Part shown: positions 8,014 through 16,442 of the stretch, piece by piece
How positions within the stretch are numbered: the stretch's first letter is position 1
Layout: each line of letters begins with the position of its first letter
Made by a program: the position numbers and the translations under genes
Source: JAJZQZ01 sp963790415
GTDB lineage: Bacteria; Actinomycetota; Thermoleophilia; RBG-16-64-13
NCBI GenBank assembly: GCA_963790415.1
Contig: CAWBOK010000009.1
Location: 186,001 to 250,000, forward strand
Direction of reading: 5' to 3'
DNA: 64,000 nt
Notes under the pieces: model-generated
What the model was told of the DNA's origin: nothing
Seen by the model: the letters and a program-made list of their open reading frames with translations, nothing else
Databases searched by the model: none

Positions 8014-8433
8014 ATGTCTGCCCCATCATACGACACCCAGCGGAATGGACGCGCGCCGGACAAGCTCGAGTGTCGGGGTTGCGGGGTCGTCTGCGAGCGG
8101 GTGGTGTTCCCGGTCCGCTGCCTGAGGACCTCCTGCCGGTACGTCTATGCGTTTGAAGAATGGGGAGTTACCTTTTTCGGGTGCCTGCAGAAGGTGTTCC
8201 GCGCGGAGCTCGACCTGGCCCCGTTCGAGGGCAGCCCGCGCCGCGATGTGTACGGTGCCTTCAAGGTCGTCCGCCCGCCTCTGTCCGAATGCCACGTCGA
8301 GATCGCCGAGGCCTACGGGTTCCGCTACTCGTGGCAGGGGTGCCGATGCCCGTTGTTCCGGCAGAACCCGGCGGACTACGCGCCGGACGCGATCAGACGA
8401 CTGGTCGACAGACCGTCCGCTCCGCGAGAGTAG
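8014..8433 (+). CDS. Cysteine-rich conserved-looking hypothetical protein
   Basis: About 139 residues with nine cysteines. They include CRGCGVVC and CLRTSC in the N-terminal third, and a second set (FGC, SEC, GCRC) spread to the C-terminus. This pattern suggests bound zinc or an FeS centre, but I do not recognise a family. I prefer ATG 8014 because a TATACT box at 8001-8006 lies seven bases upstream, which implies a leaderless mRNA. An in-frame ATG at 7990 would nearly touch the start of the divergent old yellow enzyme gene. It is followed three bases later by the RNase Z gene, so the two are probably cotranscribed. Confidence 0.6.
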   Translation: MSAPSYDTQRNGRAPDKLECRGCGVVCERVVFPVRCLRTSCRYVYAFEEWGVTFFGCLQKVFRAELDLAPFEGSPRRDVYGAFKVVRPPLSECHVEIAEAYGFRYSWQGCRCPLFRQNPADYAPDAIRRLVDRPSAPRE

Positions 8434-8436
8434 TCG

Positions 8437-9429
8437 GTGGATCTGCGTCTGGTCTTCCTGGGCACGGCAGGGGCTGTTCCTACCGTAGACCGCGCGCCCA
8501 GCGGCCTCTTGGTCATCCGGGGAGGCGAACGCCTTCTCTTCGATTGTGGTGAGGGAACCCAGCGCCAGCTGATGCGCTCGGTCGGTCTTGCGCGGATCGA
8601 TCGGGTGTTCATCACGCACCTGCACGGCGACCACTTCCTCGGCCTGCCGGGGCTCCTCAAGACACTCGGACTGATGGGTCGAGAGGAGCCGCTCGAACTC
8701 TACGGCCCAGCCGGGCTGGAAGAGATACTCCAGGTGTCGCACCGCCTGTTCGGTAGGTTCCCGTATCCTCTGGAAGTGAACGAAGTGGGTCCCGGGCTGG
8801 TGATCGATACCCCGGACTATCAGATCACCGCGACGCGCACCGATCACGGCCTTCCCAGTCTGGCGTGGTGCCTGCACGAACGTCCGCGCCCCGGCCGATT
8901 CCACCCGGAGAAGGCGATCGCGCTCGGCGTGCAGCCCGGTCCGGATTTCCGTCATCTGCAACTGGGGGAGTCTCTCGTGCTTGCTTCGGGTGCGGTGGTC
9001 GAGCCGGAGCAGGTCATGGACGAAGCCCGCGGCGGCCGGAAGATAGTAATCACCGGGGACACACGGCCCGCGGAGTCGGTCGTGGTGCTCAGCCACCGGG
9101 CCACGGTCCTGGTGCACGATGCCACGTTCACCGAAGCCGAGCACTCACGCGCCATCGAGACGCGCCATTCGACGGCGCACGAAGCGGCGGGGGTGGCGAC
9201 TCGGGCGGAAGTCCGGTTACTGGTGCTCACACACGTGAGTTCTCGGCATGGCCGGCGGGAACTCCTGGCCGAAGCGCGTGCGGTGTTCCGGCCCGCGCTG
9301 CTGCCGGACGATCTCGACCACCTGGTCGTGCCGTATCCCGAGAAGGGGGAGCCGGAGCTGATCACGGCAGGCGTCGGCGACGACGCGCACTACCAGGACT
9401 GGCCGGAGACGGCGAAACCGGTATACTAG
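8437..9429 (+). CDS. rnz: Ribonuclease Z (tRNA 3' endonuclease)
   Basis: A 330-residue metallo-beta-lactamase-fold nuclease that cuts tRNA precursors after the discriminator base. It starts with the family N-terminus (RLVFLGTAGAVPT). THLHGDH at residues 60-66 binds the zinc ions, followed by GLPGLL, and the C-terminal HSTAHEAA and LTHVSSRH give further ligands. Start is GTG 8437. Its last codons overlap a TATACT box that may serve the tRNA-Arg gene just downstream. That tRNA has no encoded CCA, so it would itself be a substrate for this enzyme. Confidence 0.93.
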   Translation: MDLRLVFLGTAGAVPTVDRAPSGLLVIRGGERLLFDCGEGTQRQLMRSVGLARIDRVFITHLHGDHFLGLPGLLKTLGLMGREEPLELYGPAGLEEILQVSHRLFGRFPYPLEVNEVGPGLVIDTPDYQITATRTDHGLPSLAWCLHERPRPGRFHPEKAIALGVQPGPDFRHLQLGESLVLASGAVVEPEQVMDEARGGRKIVITGDTRPAESVVVLSHRATVLVHDATFTEAEHSRAIETRHSTAHEAAGVATRAEVRLLVLTHVSSRHGRRELLAEARAVFRPALLPDDLDHLVVPYPEKGEPELITAGVGDDAHYQDWPETAKPVY

Positions 9430-9443
9430 TCGGGCCTCGTTCC

Positions 9444-9516
9444 GCCCACGTAGCTCAGGGGATAGAGCACTGGCCTCCGGAGCCAGGTGTCGCAGGTTCG
9501 AATCCTGCCGTGGGTA
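9444..9516 (+). tRNA. tRNA-Arg (anticodon CCG)
   Basis: The full cloverleaf is visible. The acceptor stem pairs 9444-9450 with 9509-9515 (one G-T wobble at the end). The D arm carries GCTCAGGGGATAGAGC. The anticodon stem CTGGC/GCCAG encloses CTCCGGA, so the anticodon is CCG (9477-9479). The T arm reads GCAGGTTCGAATCCTGC and A9516 is the discriminator. CCA is not encoded. It reads the CGG arginine codon, which is frequent at this GC content. Confidence 0.95.
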
Positions 9517-9557
9517 TTCTGGCCCGGGTCGTTCTCGGGGGTACTACCGGGGGGTGG

Positions 9558-10271
9558 CTACGATCGACCGGCGGCCCACCGTCTCATGTCAGTGGGTGTG
9601 GCGGGCTCCGGCGGAAGCAGCGTTCGCTGGAACACGAGCGCGAAGTGCTCCGCGTACGCTTTCTTCACCGTCGGCATGTCCGGCGCCGATTCGATGAGGG
9701 CGGCCACGCTCGTCTGACGCAGGGTTGCGTCACCGCAGGCGACGATCGCGTCGAACAGACTCAGATCGTTGGATACGTTGAGCGATGTTCCGTGACTGGC
9801 CACCCAACGGCGGCAGCGCAGCCCGACCGAAGCGATCTTCTGAGCGCCAATATAGAGGCCCGGCCGGCCGCTGCGTCTCTCTGCGACGATGCCGAGATCC
9901 GACAACAGGCGCACTAGGACCTCTTCCAGGTTCCAGACGAAGCGTCGCAGGTCGCGTCCCGGTACCGGGACGATCGGATAGCTCACCAGCTGGCCTGGAG
10001 CATGGAGGGTGGCGGCGCCTCCGCGTTCCGAGCGCATCACCGGTAGCGCCCCCGCGACCCCGTGCGGCCCGTGCGACTCCACCACGTCGGCCGGGGTGCC
10101 CCGGCTGCCCAAGGTCACTACCGGCGGATGCTCGAGGAGAAGCAGCACCCCCGGCACGATATCGTTGGCGACCGCCTGCTGCAGCTCCGCCTGCAATTCC
10201 TGCGCCCGACCGTACTCGACCAGTCCGAGGTCGAAGCAGGGGATCGCCGCCGACCCCGCGGGCCGAGTCAT
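9558..10271 (-). CDS. lipB: Octanoyl-[ACP]:protein N-octanoyltransferase LipB
   Basis: A 237-residue enzyme that transfers octanoyl from acyl carrier protein to lipoyl domains, the first step of lipoate synthesis. Motifs in order: LLLEHPPVVTLGSRG, RGGAATLHAPGQLVSYPI (family RGG...PGQ motif), QKIASVG with the catalytic Lys, HGTSLNV, and IVACG with the catalytic Cys (usually PCG, here ACG). The ATG at 10269-10271 gives the standard N-terminus; the open frame continues upstream without homology. No lipA lies nearby. It is convergent with the tRNA-Arg gene. Confidence 0.9.
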   Translation of the reverse strand: MTRPAGSAAIPCFDLGLVEYGRAQELQAELQQAVANDIVPGVLLLLEHPPVVTLGSRGTPADVVESHGPHGVAGALPVMRSERGGAATLHAPGQLVSYPIVPVPGRDLRRFVWNLEEVLVRLLSDLGIVAERRSGRPGLYIGAQKIASVGLRCRRWVASHGTSLNVSNDLSLFDAIVACGDATLRQTSVAALIESAPDMPTVKKAYAEHFALVFQRTLLPPEPATPTDMRRWAAGRS

Positions 10272-10379
10272 GGCCGACCTACTTGAGCAGCGGTGCGTGG
10301 GTGTGAGAGACTTTGCACCGGGCGCGGCGGCACGATGGGCCGCGTCGTCGCGACCGGACCCCCGCGTGAAGGAGTGAGC

Positions 10380-10598
10380 GTGTCGAAGAAATACGACCCG
10401 ATGTGGGAACTCGTGGGCGAGAAGTTTCCGCTGCAGGGTGTCGAACAGGACGTCGACGCCCTGTGCCCCAACTGCCACGTCAACGTGCACATCGGACTGG
10501 ATGCCACGGTAGACCAGAAGGCGGAATGCGGGCTATGCGGTGCGTCGCTGCAGGTCGTCCGGGGAGAGACGGGCCTCACCCTTCGGCTCATGCCGTAG
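10380..10598 (+). CDS. Small zinc-ribbon protein
   Basis: A 72-residue protein from GTG 10380, with GAAGGAG about 10 bases upstream. Two CxxC knuckles (CPNC near residue 34 and CGLC near residue 54) form a likely zinc ribbon. I do not recognise a specific family; small ribbons of this kind often act in nucleic acid or protein contacts. It is divergent from lipB and convergent with the polysaccharide deacetylase gene, with a hairpin between the stop codons. Confidence 0.65.
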   Translation: MSKKYDPMWELVGEKFPLQGVEQDVDALCPNCHVNVHIGLDATVDQKAECGLCGASLQVVRGETGLTLRLMP

Positions 10599-10600
10599 GC

Positions 10601-10626
10601 GGCTGTTGCGTCATTCTTCAACAGCC
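10601..10626. terminator. Hairpin between convergent genes, derived from the dispersed repeat ends
   Basis: GGCTGTTG (10601-10608) pairs perfectly with CAACAGCC (10619-10626). The loop and right arm (GCGTCATTCTTCAACAGCC) match the right end of the repeat copy at 39570-39729, so this looks like a repeat that has lost its middle. It lies between two facing stop codons (10598 and 10629) and could act as a two-way terminator. Confidence 0.5.
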
Positions 10627-10628
10627 TG

Positions 10629-11720
10629 CTAGTACCGGATGACCGGACGCCCCAGGTCGGGAACGGGCTTACCGAGCTTCTCAGCCAGGACCTGGGGGGC
10701 CGATATGGCCGCCGGGTCGCCGTCTGAGACGTACCGCAACTCCGGGTTCGCGGTGAACCGGTCGATCATGTCCTGAAGCGCGCTGCCGGTCACCTGGATG
10801 CGCGGGATGTGCAGGGGGCGGAAAGCAGCGGAGAACGGTGACGGCGTCGATCCCCCGGCCACCTCCACTGCCGCTTTGTACGCATATGTCATGCCGTCAT
10901 ACTCGCCGCCGGCAAGCAGGCTGTCGTCCTTCGGATACTCGCCGAAGGGCACCGACATGGTGCTCACTTTGTAGCTTCCACCCACGTACTTCTCTATCGT
11001 CGCCGCGGCGACGGCCAGCTGCTTCCGGCTCTCCTGCAGCGACGCCTTCTTGAGGTTCAGGTGCGTCACCGTGTGACCTCCGACCTCGTAGCCCCAGGAG
11101 ACCAGATCACGCAGTTTCTGAGTCTGGGCGTCGGGTTGGCCGAAGATCACGTTGTCGTCGGGGCGGACATCGAGCAGTACGAAGAACGACGCCTTCGAAG
11201 CCCAGCCTCCGCCTTTGACGGCCTGTTGCAGGATGCCGACCGCGCTGTCGGGATCGACGGACCCGTCGTCGAGGACGCGGAATTGACCCGGGCTCGAGTC
11301 GTCGAACGTGAGCACGACGGGACTCTTCCCGGCCGGCACGTCGATGGAGCGGGCTGCCAGATCGGCGAGGTTGATCGGGTAGAAGCCGGCGGCCTGGAGC
11401 AGTTCGATATCCTTGCGGAAGTTGGCCGGCGTGCGGGTCCATTGCGACTCGGGAGTCCCGATCTTGTGGTACTCGAGGACCGGGACGAGACCGAACTCGT
11501 TGGCGCCTATCTCTCCGGCCGACTTAGCGGTCATGACCGCCGCCGCGGCGCCCGAACCGGACGTGGCGGAGGCGGCCGTGGTGGGCTCCGACGTGCCGGC
11601 GCCGTTGGCGGTGGCCGTATCGCCACCCCCGCCGAACACCAAGCCGCCCGCCAGACCAAGGATCGCTCCGCCGACGAAAGCCAGAGCCATGAACCGGACG
11701 ATCTTGTCATACCTCAACAT
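10629..11720 (-). CDS. Membrane-anchored polysaccharide deacetylase (NodB-type)
   Basis: About 363 residues. An N-terminal transmembrane segment (near residues 11-32) is followed by a low-complexity Gly/Thr/Ala/Ser linker and then a carbohydrate esterase 4 domain. Signs of the domain are LVPVLEYHKIG, VVLTFDDSS (metal-binding Asp pair) and GGHTVTHLNL (metal-binding HxxxH). It should remove N- or O-acetyl groups from peptidoglycan or another envelope polymer outside the membrane. ATG 11718-11720 places the transmembrane segment at a normal distance; an upstream ATG at 11759 is possible. It is divergent from the DUF4015 gene. Confidence 0.83.
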   Translation of the reverse strand: MLRYDKIVRFMALAFVGGAILGLAGGLVFGGGGDTATANGAGTSEPTTAASATSGSGAAAAVMTAKSAGEIGANEFGLVPVLEYHKIGTPESQWTRTPANFRKDIELLQAAGFYPINLADLAARSIDVPAGKSPVVLTFDDSSPGQFRVLDDGSVDPDSAVGILQQAVKGGGWASKASFFVLLDVRPDDNVIFGQPDAQTQKLRDLVSWGYEVGGHTVTHLNLKKASLQESRKQLAVAAATIEKYVGGSYKVSTMSVPFGEYPKDDSLLAGGEYDGMTYAYKAAVEVAGGSTPSPFSAAFRPLHIPRIQVTGSALQDMIDRFTANPELRYVSDGDPAAISAPQVLAEKLGKPVPDLGRPVIRY

Positions 11721-11809
11721 GCTGAGGGAACGGTAGCAGACCTTGAGCCGTTCGGCCACCCCGGCAGCCCGATGAACGCGTCTTTGGGTCTCTGGTAGAA
11801 TCTGACTGC

Positions 11810-13042
11810 ATGAATACCTTCGTTTCGAGAAGAACGCGCAGGCGGGGCCACGCGGCGGGACCGGCCATAGCGGTGATCGCAGTCGGCATCTTTCTGGCCT
11901 TCGCGGTGGGTTTTGCCGCGTTCTGGGCCGTGGGCGCCCGCGTCGCAGGCGGCGGATTGACGCTTCCCCGCCTCGCCCGCGGCGGTTCGGCGGGGTCCGC
12001 GGCGGCTTCTGCGGTCTTGGCGTCCCCGGAGCTGCAACCTCTTCCTGTGGTCGATATCAAGCGGCTGCGCGACTACGCCTACATCCCGGTCAAGGGGATC
12101 TACGTCTCCAGTTGGGCGGCCGGCTCCAAACAACTCATGGACAAACAGATCGCGCTCGTAGACCGCACCGAACTCAACGGCATGGTCATCGATGTTAAAG
12201 ATGCCACGGGCTACGTGTCCTACGACACCGACGTGCCCTTGGCCGATGAACTGGAGCTCGAAGAACCGCGGATCGCCGACATCGACGCACTCATGGCGAC
12301 CCTGCAGGAGCACAAGATCGTGCCGATCGCGCGGATCGTGTGCTTCAACGACCCCATCCTGGCCAAGCGGCGCACCGAATACGCCGTGAAGAGCAAGGGC
12401 GGGGGCATCTGGAAGGACAAGAAGGGATCCTCGTATACCAACCCGTACGACCGGCGCGTGTGGAAGTACCTGGTCGATCTGGGCGAGGATGCAGCCGCCC
12501 ACGGGTTTCGGGAGGTCCAGTTCGACTACGTTCGTTTCCCGAGCGACGGAAAGATATCCGACGCCGTGTATCCCGGCGCCCGCGGATCGCAGGAAGACGC
12601 GATCGCACAGTTCCTGGCGTACGCACGTGGGCGTCTCGACAAGCTCGGCGTGTGGGTCTCGGCCGACGTCTTCGGACTCACACTGTACGTGAAGGACGAT
12701 CTGGGGATCGGACAGAGAATCGAGAAGGTGTCGGCCAATGTCGACATCGTGTGCCCGATGATCTACCCCTCGCATTACTATGCAGGCTCCTACAACCAGA
12801 AGAACCCGAACTCCCATCCGTACGAGATCATCACGGCGGCCATGAAGGATTCCACCAAGCGCCTGCAGGGCACCGGAGCGATCGTGCGTCCGTGGCTACA
12901 GGACTTCTCACTCGGGGGAGTCACCTACGGCGTCGAGCAGGTGAAGGCTCAGATCAAGGCGGTGGAAGAGCAGGGTTATGCCGAGTGGCTCCTGTGGGAT
13001 CCCTCGCTCAAATACACCGAAGGCGCTCTCCGGCCCCAGTAG
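11810..13042 (+). CDS. Putative glycoside hydrolase, DUF4015 family
   Basis: A 410-residue protein with an N-terminal transmembrane helix (about residues 18-40), an Ala/Ser-rich linker and a TIM-barrel-like domain of the DUF4015 (putative glycosyl hydrolase) family. Readable blocks are KGIYVSSWAAG, LNGMVIDVKDATGYVSYDTD, GFREVQFDYVRFPSDG, VSADVFGLT and CPMIYPSHYY; the acidic residues after VID and FDYVRFP are the usual active-site positions. It probably acts on an envelope glycan, as does the divergent deacetylase. A TAGAAT box at 11796-11801 ends eight bases before the ATG, which suggests a leaderless mRNA. Confidence 0.8.
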   Translation: MNTFVSRRTRRRGHAAGPAIAVIAVGIFLAFAVGFAAFWAVGARVAGGGLTLPRLARGGSAGSAAASAVLASPELQPLPVVDIKRLRDYAYIPVKGIYVSSWAAGSKQLMDKQIALVDRTELNGMVIDVKDATGYVSYDTDVPLADELELEEPRIADIDALMATLQEHKIVPIARIVCFNDPILAKRRTEYAVKSKGGGIWKDKKGSSYTNPYDRRVWKYLVDLGEDAAAHGFREVQFDYVRFPSDGKISDAVYPGARGSQEDAIAQFLAYARGRLDKLGVWVSADVFGLTLYVKDDLGIGQRIEKVSANVDIVCPMIYPSHYYAGSYNQKNPNSHPYEIITAAMKDSTKRLQGTGAIVRPWLQDFSLGGVTYGVEQVKAQIKAVEEQGYAEWLLWDPSLKYTEGALRPQ

Positions 13043-13066
13043 ACGGACGACCTCGCCGCCGTGGCC

Positions 13067-13118
13067 GCACTGGGCGGCACGATGCGGCGTCCTTGTCGCG
13101 CCCGTAGCCTCCGGCTAC
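13067..13118. repeat. Partial copy of the dispersed hairpin repeat (central part)
   Basis: About 52 bp match the left-centre of the full copies (GCACTGGGCGG, ATGCGGCGTCCT, TCGCGC) and end in the central hairpin GTAGCC-TCC-GGCTAC at 13104-13118. It lies between two convergent genes, and its last bases supply the stop codon of the GNAT gene. Confidence 0.6.
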
Positions 13119-13573
13119 AGATCCAGGATCAGGGCCACCTCGTCGCAATCGGGGAAGTGGATGCAGTGCACGCACTCCTGCCAGATCTTATGCGGCAGGT
13201 CCGCCTTGTCCACCCGGTGGAAGCCGAGACCGACGAAGAACGGCTCGACGAAGGTGAGCGCGAACACGCGGCGGGCACCCAGCGACAGGGCGTCCGCGAG
13301 TGCGGCTTGAACCAGGAGTGTGCCGATGCCCTTCCCGCCCGCGCCCTCGGCGACGGCGAGTGAGCGTATCTCGACCAGATCCTCCCAGGCTACGTGAAGC
13401 GCCACGCAGCCCACGATGCGGCCGTCGTCATCGGCCACCAGGTAGTCGCGTACGTGCTCGTATAGGGAGTGCAGCGACCGCGGCAACATCAGGCCCTGGC
13501 CGGCATACGCGTTGATGAGTTTCTGCAGCTGGGGTGCGTCGGCGAGCGACGCGATGCGGACGACAGTGGCCAT
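13115..13573 (-). CDS. GNAT N-acetyltransferase, short ArgA-like (probable N-acetylglutamate synthase)
   Basis: A 152-residue GNAT-fold acetyltransferase. The acetyl-CoA loop reads EGAGGKGIGTLLV (a Q/RxxGxG/A variant) at about residues 77-89. The stretch FFVGLGFHRVDKADLPHKIWQECVHC, here in parts, resembles the short ArgA-type acetyltransferases of actinobacteria that acetylate glutamate for arginine synthesis. The CVHCIHFPDCDE tail is characteristic. No arg gene lies nearby, so the substrate is inferred from the family. The stop codon lies within a fragment of the dispersed repeat. Confidence 0.72.
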   Translation of the reverse strand: MATVVRIASLADAPQLQKLINAYAGQGLMLPRSLHSLYEHVRDYLVADDDGRIVGCVALHVAWEDLVEIRSLAVAEGAGGKGIGTLLVQAALADALSLGARRVFALTFVEPFFVGLGFHRVDKADLPHKIWQECVHCIHFPDCDEVALILDL

Positions 13574-13677
13574 GCCGCTATTCTATCGTAGCGCGGTGCC
13601 GTAGAATGCTGCCGGAGCGGGAAGCGGCTCCCTCGGCCTCGCCGAGGTGGCCGTATGCGCAGACTCAAGGAGGGGAC

Positions 13678-14085
13678 GTGTCGGTTACGCAGCTGTCGGT
13701 GTTCGTGCAGAACAAGCGGGGACGCATCGCGGAGTTGCTCGGCGTGCTCGCCGACCGGGGGATCTCGGTGTTGGGTTTCTCGCTGTCCGAGGTGAGCGAC
13801 TACGGCATCGTGCGCTTGTTGGCGGAGGATGGCCCCGCCGCCTTCGGGATGCTCGAGACCGCCGGGTTCACGGTCGTGGCCAATCCCGTCGTCTCCGTGG
13901 TCCTCGACGACCGAGCGGGATCACTGGCCGAAGTGGTCGTACTCCTGGCGGCGGCGGGAGTCGACATCGACTATCTGTATCTGACTGCGATCCGCACGGC
14001 GGTGATCAAGGTTGACGACCTCGCGGCGGCGGAGAGTCTGTTGACCGCCGCCGGGTTCGTGGTCCTGACGGAACAGGGAAGTTGA
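13678..14085 (+). CDS. Tandem ACT-domain protein
   Basis: About 135 residues from GTG 13678, with AAGGAGGGG just upstream. Two ACT domains can be seen: TQLSVFVQNKRGRIAELLGVLADRG (first part, given shortened) and VVSVVLDDRAGSLAEVVVLLAAAGVDIDY (second). ACT domains bind amino acids and control enzymes or transcription. Small two-ACT proteins are found beside phenylacetate-CoA ligase or indolepyruvate oxidoreductase genes in anaerobes, and such a ligase lies 5 kb downstream here. It may sense the ligand imported by the Liv system. Its stop codon overlaps the -35 of the Liv promoter. Confidence 0.78.
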   Translation: MSVTQLSVFVQNKRGRIAELLGVLADRGISVLGFSLSEVSDYGIVRLLAEDGPAAFGMLETAGFTVVANPVVSVVLDDRAGSLAEVVVLLAAAGVDIDYLYLTAIRTAVIKVDDLAAAESLLTAAGFVVLTEQGS

Positions 14086-14110
14086 CTGACACGTCGGTTA
14101 TCGATAGGAT
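14082..14110 (+). promoter_or_regulatory. Promoter of the Liv transporter operon
   Basis: TTGACT (14082-14087) and TAGGAT (14105-14110) are 17 bp apart, a near-consensus promoter. The leader to the first gene is about 100 bases, and I see no known riboswitch in it. Confidence 0.65.
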
Positions 14111-14216
14111 TCGTCCACCGCGCCATCAACTGACGGCGGCGCGGGCGTCGGCGGAGGATCGGTCGCGGTCGCCGGAGGCGGGGAGTCAGACATTCCGTGT
14201 AACAGGGGGTATCTGG

Positions 14217-15461
14217 ATGAACAAGCGTCACGTTCTGCTGTTGTTGCTAGTAGTGCTGAGTCTCCTGGTGGTCGGCGCCGTCGGCTGCGGCGGTGGCGAC
14301 GAGACGACCACCACGGCAGTCTCGTCGTCCGACACCACCGTCGCGCCTGAGGTCAGCACCGACACGACCGCGAGCGGGCCCACCGGCGACCCGATCGTGT
14401 TCGGAGCGGTCCTGTCGGCCACCGGCCCCGGATCGCCCCTGGGCGAGCCGGAGCGGGCCACCCTGGGCATGATGGAGACCCAGATCAACGATGCGGGGGG
14501 AGTCCTCGGCCGCCCGATCAAGATCGTCATCGAAGACGACCAGACCAACCCCAAGGAAGCCGTGACGGCGGTCAACAAACTGCTGCAGCAGGACAAGGTA
14601 GTGGCGGTCCTGGGTAGCTCCACGTCCGGGTCTACCTTGGCGATGAAGCCGATCACCGAGCAGGCAGGCATCCCGCTGCTGGCTCTCGCGGCGTCGAACG
14701 CCATCACTGCCGCCCCTATCACGTGGACCTGGCGGGTGCCACCGCGCGACGCTCTCGCCGTGCAGAAGGCCCTCACCTACATCTCGGAGGTCATGAAGCT
14801 CACCAAGATCGCGGTGTTGTACGACGAGAACGCGTACGGCTCCTCCGGGATGGCCGAGATCGAGAAGGTCGCTCCCGACTACGGCCTGACGATCGTGGCG
14901 AAGGAATCCTACAAGACCGATGAGACCGACCTGACGGCGCAGCTCACCAAGATCAAGGCTGCCAACCCCGAAGTGGTGGTCGTATGGGGCACCAACCCCG
15001 GTCCGGCGATCGCCGCCAAGAACATGCAGCAACTTGGAATGACTCAGCCGTTCGTAGGTAGCCACGGCATCGCCAATCAGAAGTTCATCGACCTGGCCGG
15101 CGACGCCGCCGAGGGAGTGATCTTCCCCGCCGGGCGTCTGCTCGTGCCCGAGTCGTACACCGACCCGGAACAGAAGGCCCAGGCCGACAAGTTCATCGCG
15201 GACTACAACGCGGCCACGGGCGCCAATCCGCCCACCTTCGCCGGTCACGCGTTCGGCGGGCTGACGCTGCTCATCGACGCCATCACGCGCGCGGGTGGCA
15301 CCGATCCGGCGGCCATCCAGACCGCTCTTAACGAGACGAAGGGTGTCGTCACCCCCGACGGCATCTACAACTACACCCCTGAGAATCACGACGGCCTCGT
15401 GGCCGACGATCTCACGGTTGTGCAGATCAAAGGCGGCACCTGGGTGCTCGCTCCCCAGTAG
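14217..15461 (+). CDS. Liv-type ABC transporter substrate-binding lipoprotein
   Basis: A 414-residue extracytoplasmic receptor. The N-terminus is a lipoprotein signal (MNKRHVLLLLLVVLSLL...GAVGC) with the acylated Cys near residue 24, then a Thr/Ser-rich tether. The Leu/Ile/Val-binding (PBP type 1) domain starts at DPIVFGAVLSATGP and carries LGRPIKIVIEDDQTNP, GSSTSGSTLAM and FVGSHGIANQKF. These receptors take branched-chain amino acids, aromatic acids, amides or urea, and the sequence does not fix which. The permeases and ATPases follow in order. ATG 14217 has GGGGG nearby and gives a normal signal peptide. Confidence 0.92.
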   Translation: MNKRHVLLLLLVVLSLLVVGAVGCGGGDETTTTAVSSSDTTVAPEVSTDTTASGPTGDPIVFGAVLSATGPGSPLGEPERATLGMMETQINDAGGVLGRPIKIVIEDDQTNPKEAVTAVNKLLQQDKVVAVLGSSTSGSTLAMKPITEQAGIPLLALAASNAITAAPITWTWRVPPRDALAVQKALTYISEVMKLTKIAVLYDENAYGSSGMAEIEKVAPDYGLTIVAKESYKTDETDLTAQLTKIKAANPEVVVVWGTNPGPAIAAKNMQQLGMTQPFVGSHGIANQKFIDLAGDAAEGVIFPAGRLLVPESYTDPEQKAQADKFIADYNAATGANPPTFAGHAFGGLTLLIDAITRAGGTDPAAIQTALNETKGVVTPDGIYNYTPENHDGLVADDLTVVQIKGGTWVLAPQ

Positions 15462-15551
15462 GCCGAGTACGGAGTAGTCCGTTCCGTGGCGGCGGCCGAT
15501 CGGCCGCCGCCACGACTCCTGCCCTTTTCAGCGCGGACCCAGGGGGGCTGT

Positions 15552-16442
15552 GTGGCTCTCGACCAGTTCCTTCAGTACGTCTTCAGCGGTATCACCAACG
15601 GGAGCATCTATGCCCTGACCGCGCTGGGTTTCACGCTGATCTATAATGCCACCGACATCATCAACTTCGCCCAGGGCGAGTTCGTCATGTTGGGCGGGCT
15701 CACGGCGATCAGCTTGTACGAGTGGGGTGTACCTCTGCCCATCGCCTGCCTCGGCGCTGTGGCGATTGTGGCGCTGATAGGCGTGATCTTCGAACTCTTG
15801 GCCATCCGCCCGCTCCTGTCCGCGGGCATCATGACGCAGATCATCGTGACGGTGGGCGCCTCGCTGGCTTTGCGCACGGCCGCCATGATCATTTGGGGTC
15901 GGGAGGCACTGCCGTTGCCGCCGTTGACCGGCGACACTCCCATCAATGTGCTTGGTGCGACCATCCTGCCACAGACCCTCTGGGTGCTGGGAGCCACCCT
16001 GGCGATCGTCGTGGCGCTGCAGCTCTTCTACAAGCGCACGCTGACCGGGAAGGCCGTCCGAGCCTGTTCGGTGAATCCCACAGCCGCCCGGCTGATGGGC
16101 GTGTCGTACTCTCGGGTAGTGCTCTTGTCGTTCGGCCTGAGCGCGGCCATCGCCGCCACCGGGGGCGTGCTGATCGCTCCCGTGAGTTTCATGGGCTACA
16201 GCTCAGGCGCCCTCATCGGCCTCAAAGGGTTTGCCGCCTGCATCCTGGGTGGCCTCGGCAATCCGGCGGGCGCCGTCGCGGGCGGTCTCATCCTGGGCGT
16301 CCTTGAATCCCTGACGGTCGGCTTCCTGCCCATTCAAGGCTCGTCGGGATACAAGGACGCCGTGGCCTTCTTGATTCTTCTTTTGGTTCTCTTCGTCAAG
16401 CCGCAGGGGTTGTTCGGGCAGCGGACCATGGACAAGGTGTGA
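15552..16442 (+). CDS. livH: Liv-type ABC transporter permease LivH
   Basis: A 296-residue integral membrane permease from GTG 15552 (AGGGGGG upstream). It begins LDQFLQYVFSGITNGSIYALTALG and continues NATDIINFAQGEFVMLGG, both standard for LivH. About eight hydrophobic helices are visible. The ALIGLKGFAACILGGLGN loop near residue 225 is the contact with the ATPase subunits. It pairs with LivM; the stop overlaps the GTG of livM. Confidence 0.92.
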   Translation: MALDQFLQYVFSGITNGSIYALTALGFTLIYNATDIINFAQGEFVMLGGLTAISLYEWGVPLPIACLGAVAIVALIGVIFELLAIRPLLSAGIMTQIIVTVGASLALRTAAMIIWGREALPLPPLTGDTPINVLGATILPQTLWVLGATLAIVVALQLFYKRTLTGKAVRACSVNPTAARLMGVSYSRVVLLSFGLSAAIAATGGVLIAPVSFMGYSSGALIGLKGFAACILGGLGNPAGAVAGGLILGVLESLTVGFLPIQGSSGYKDAVAFLILLLVLFVKPQGLFGQRTMDKV

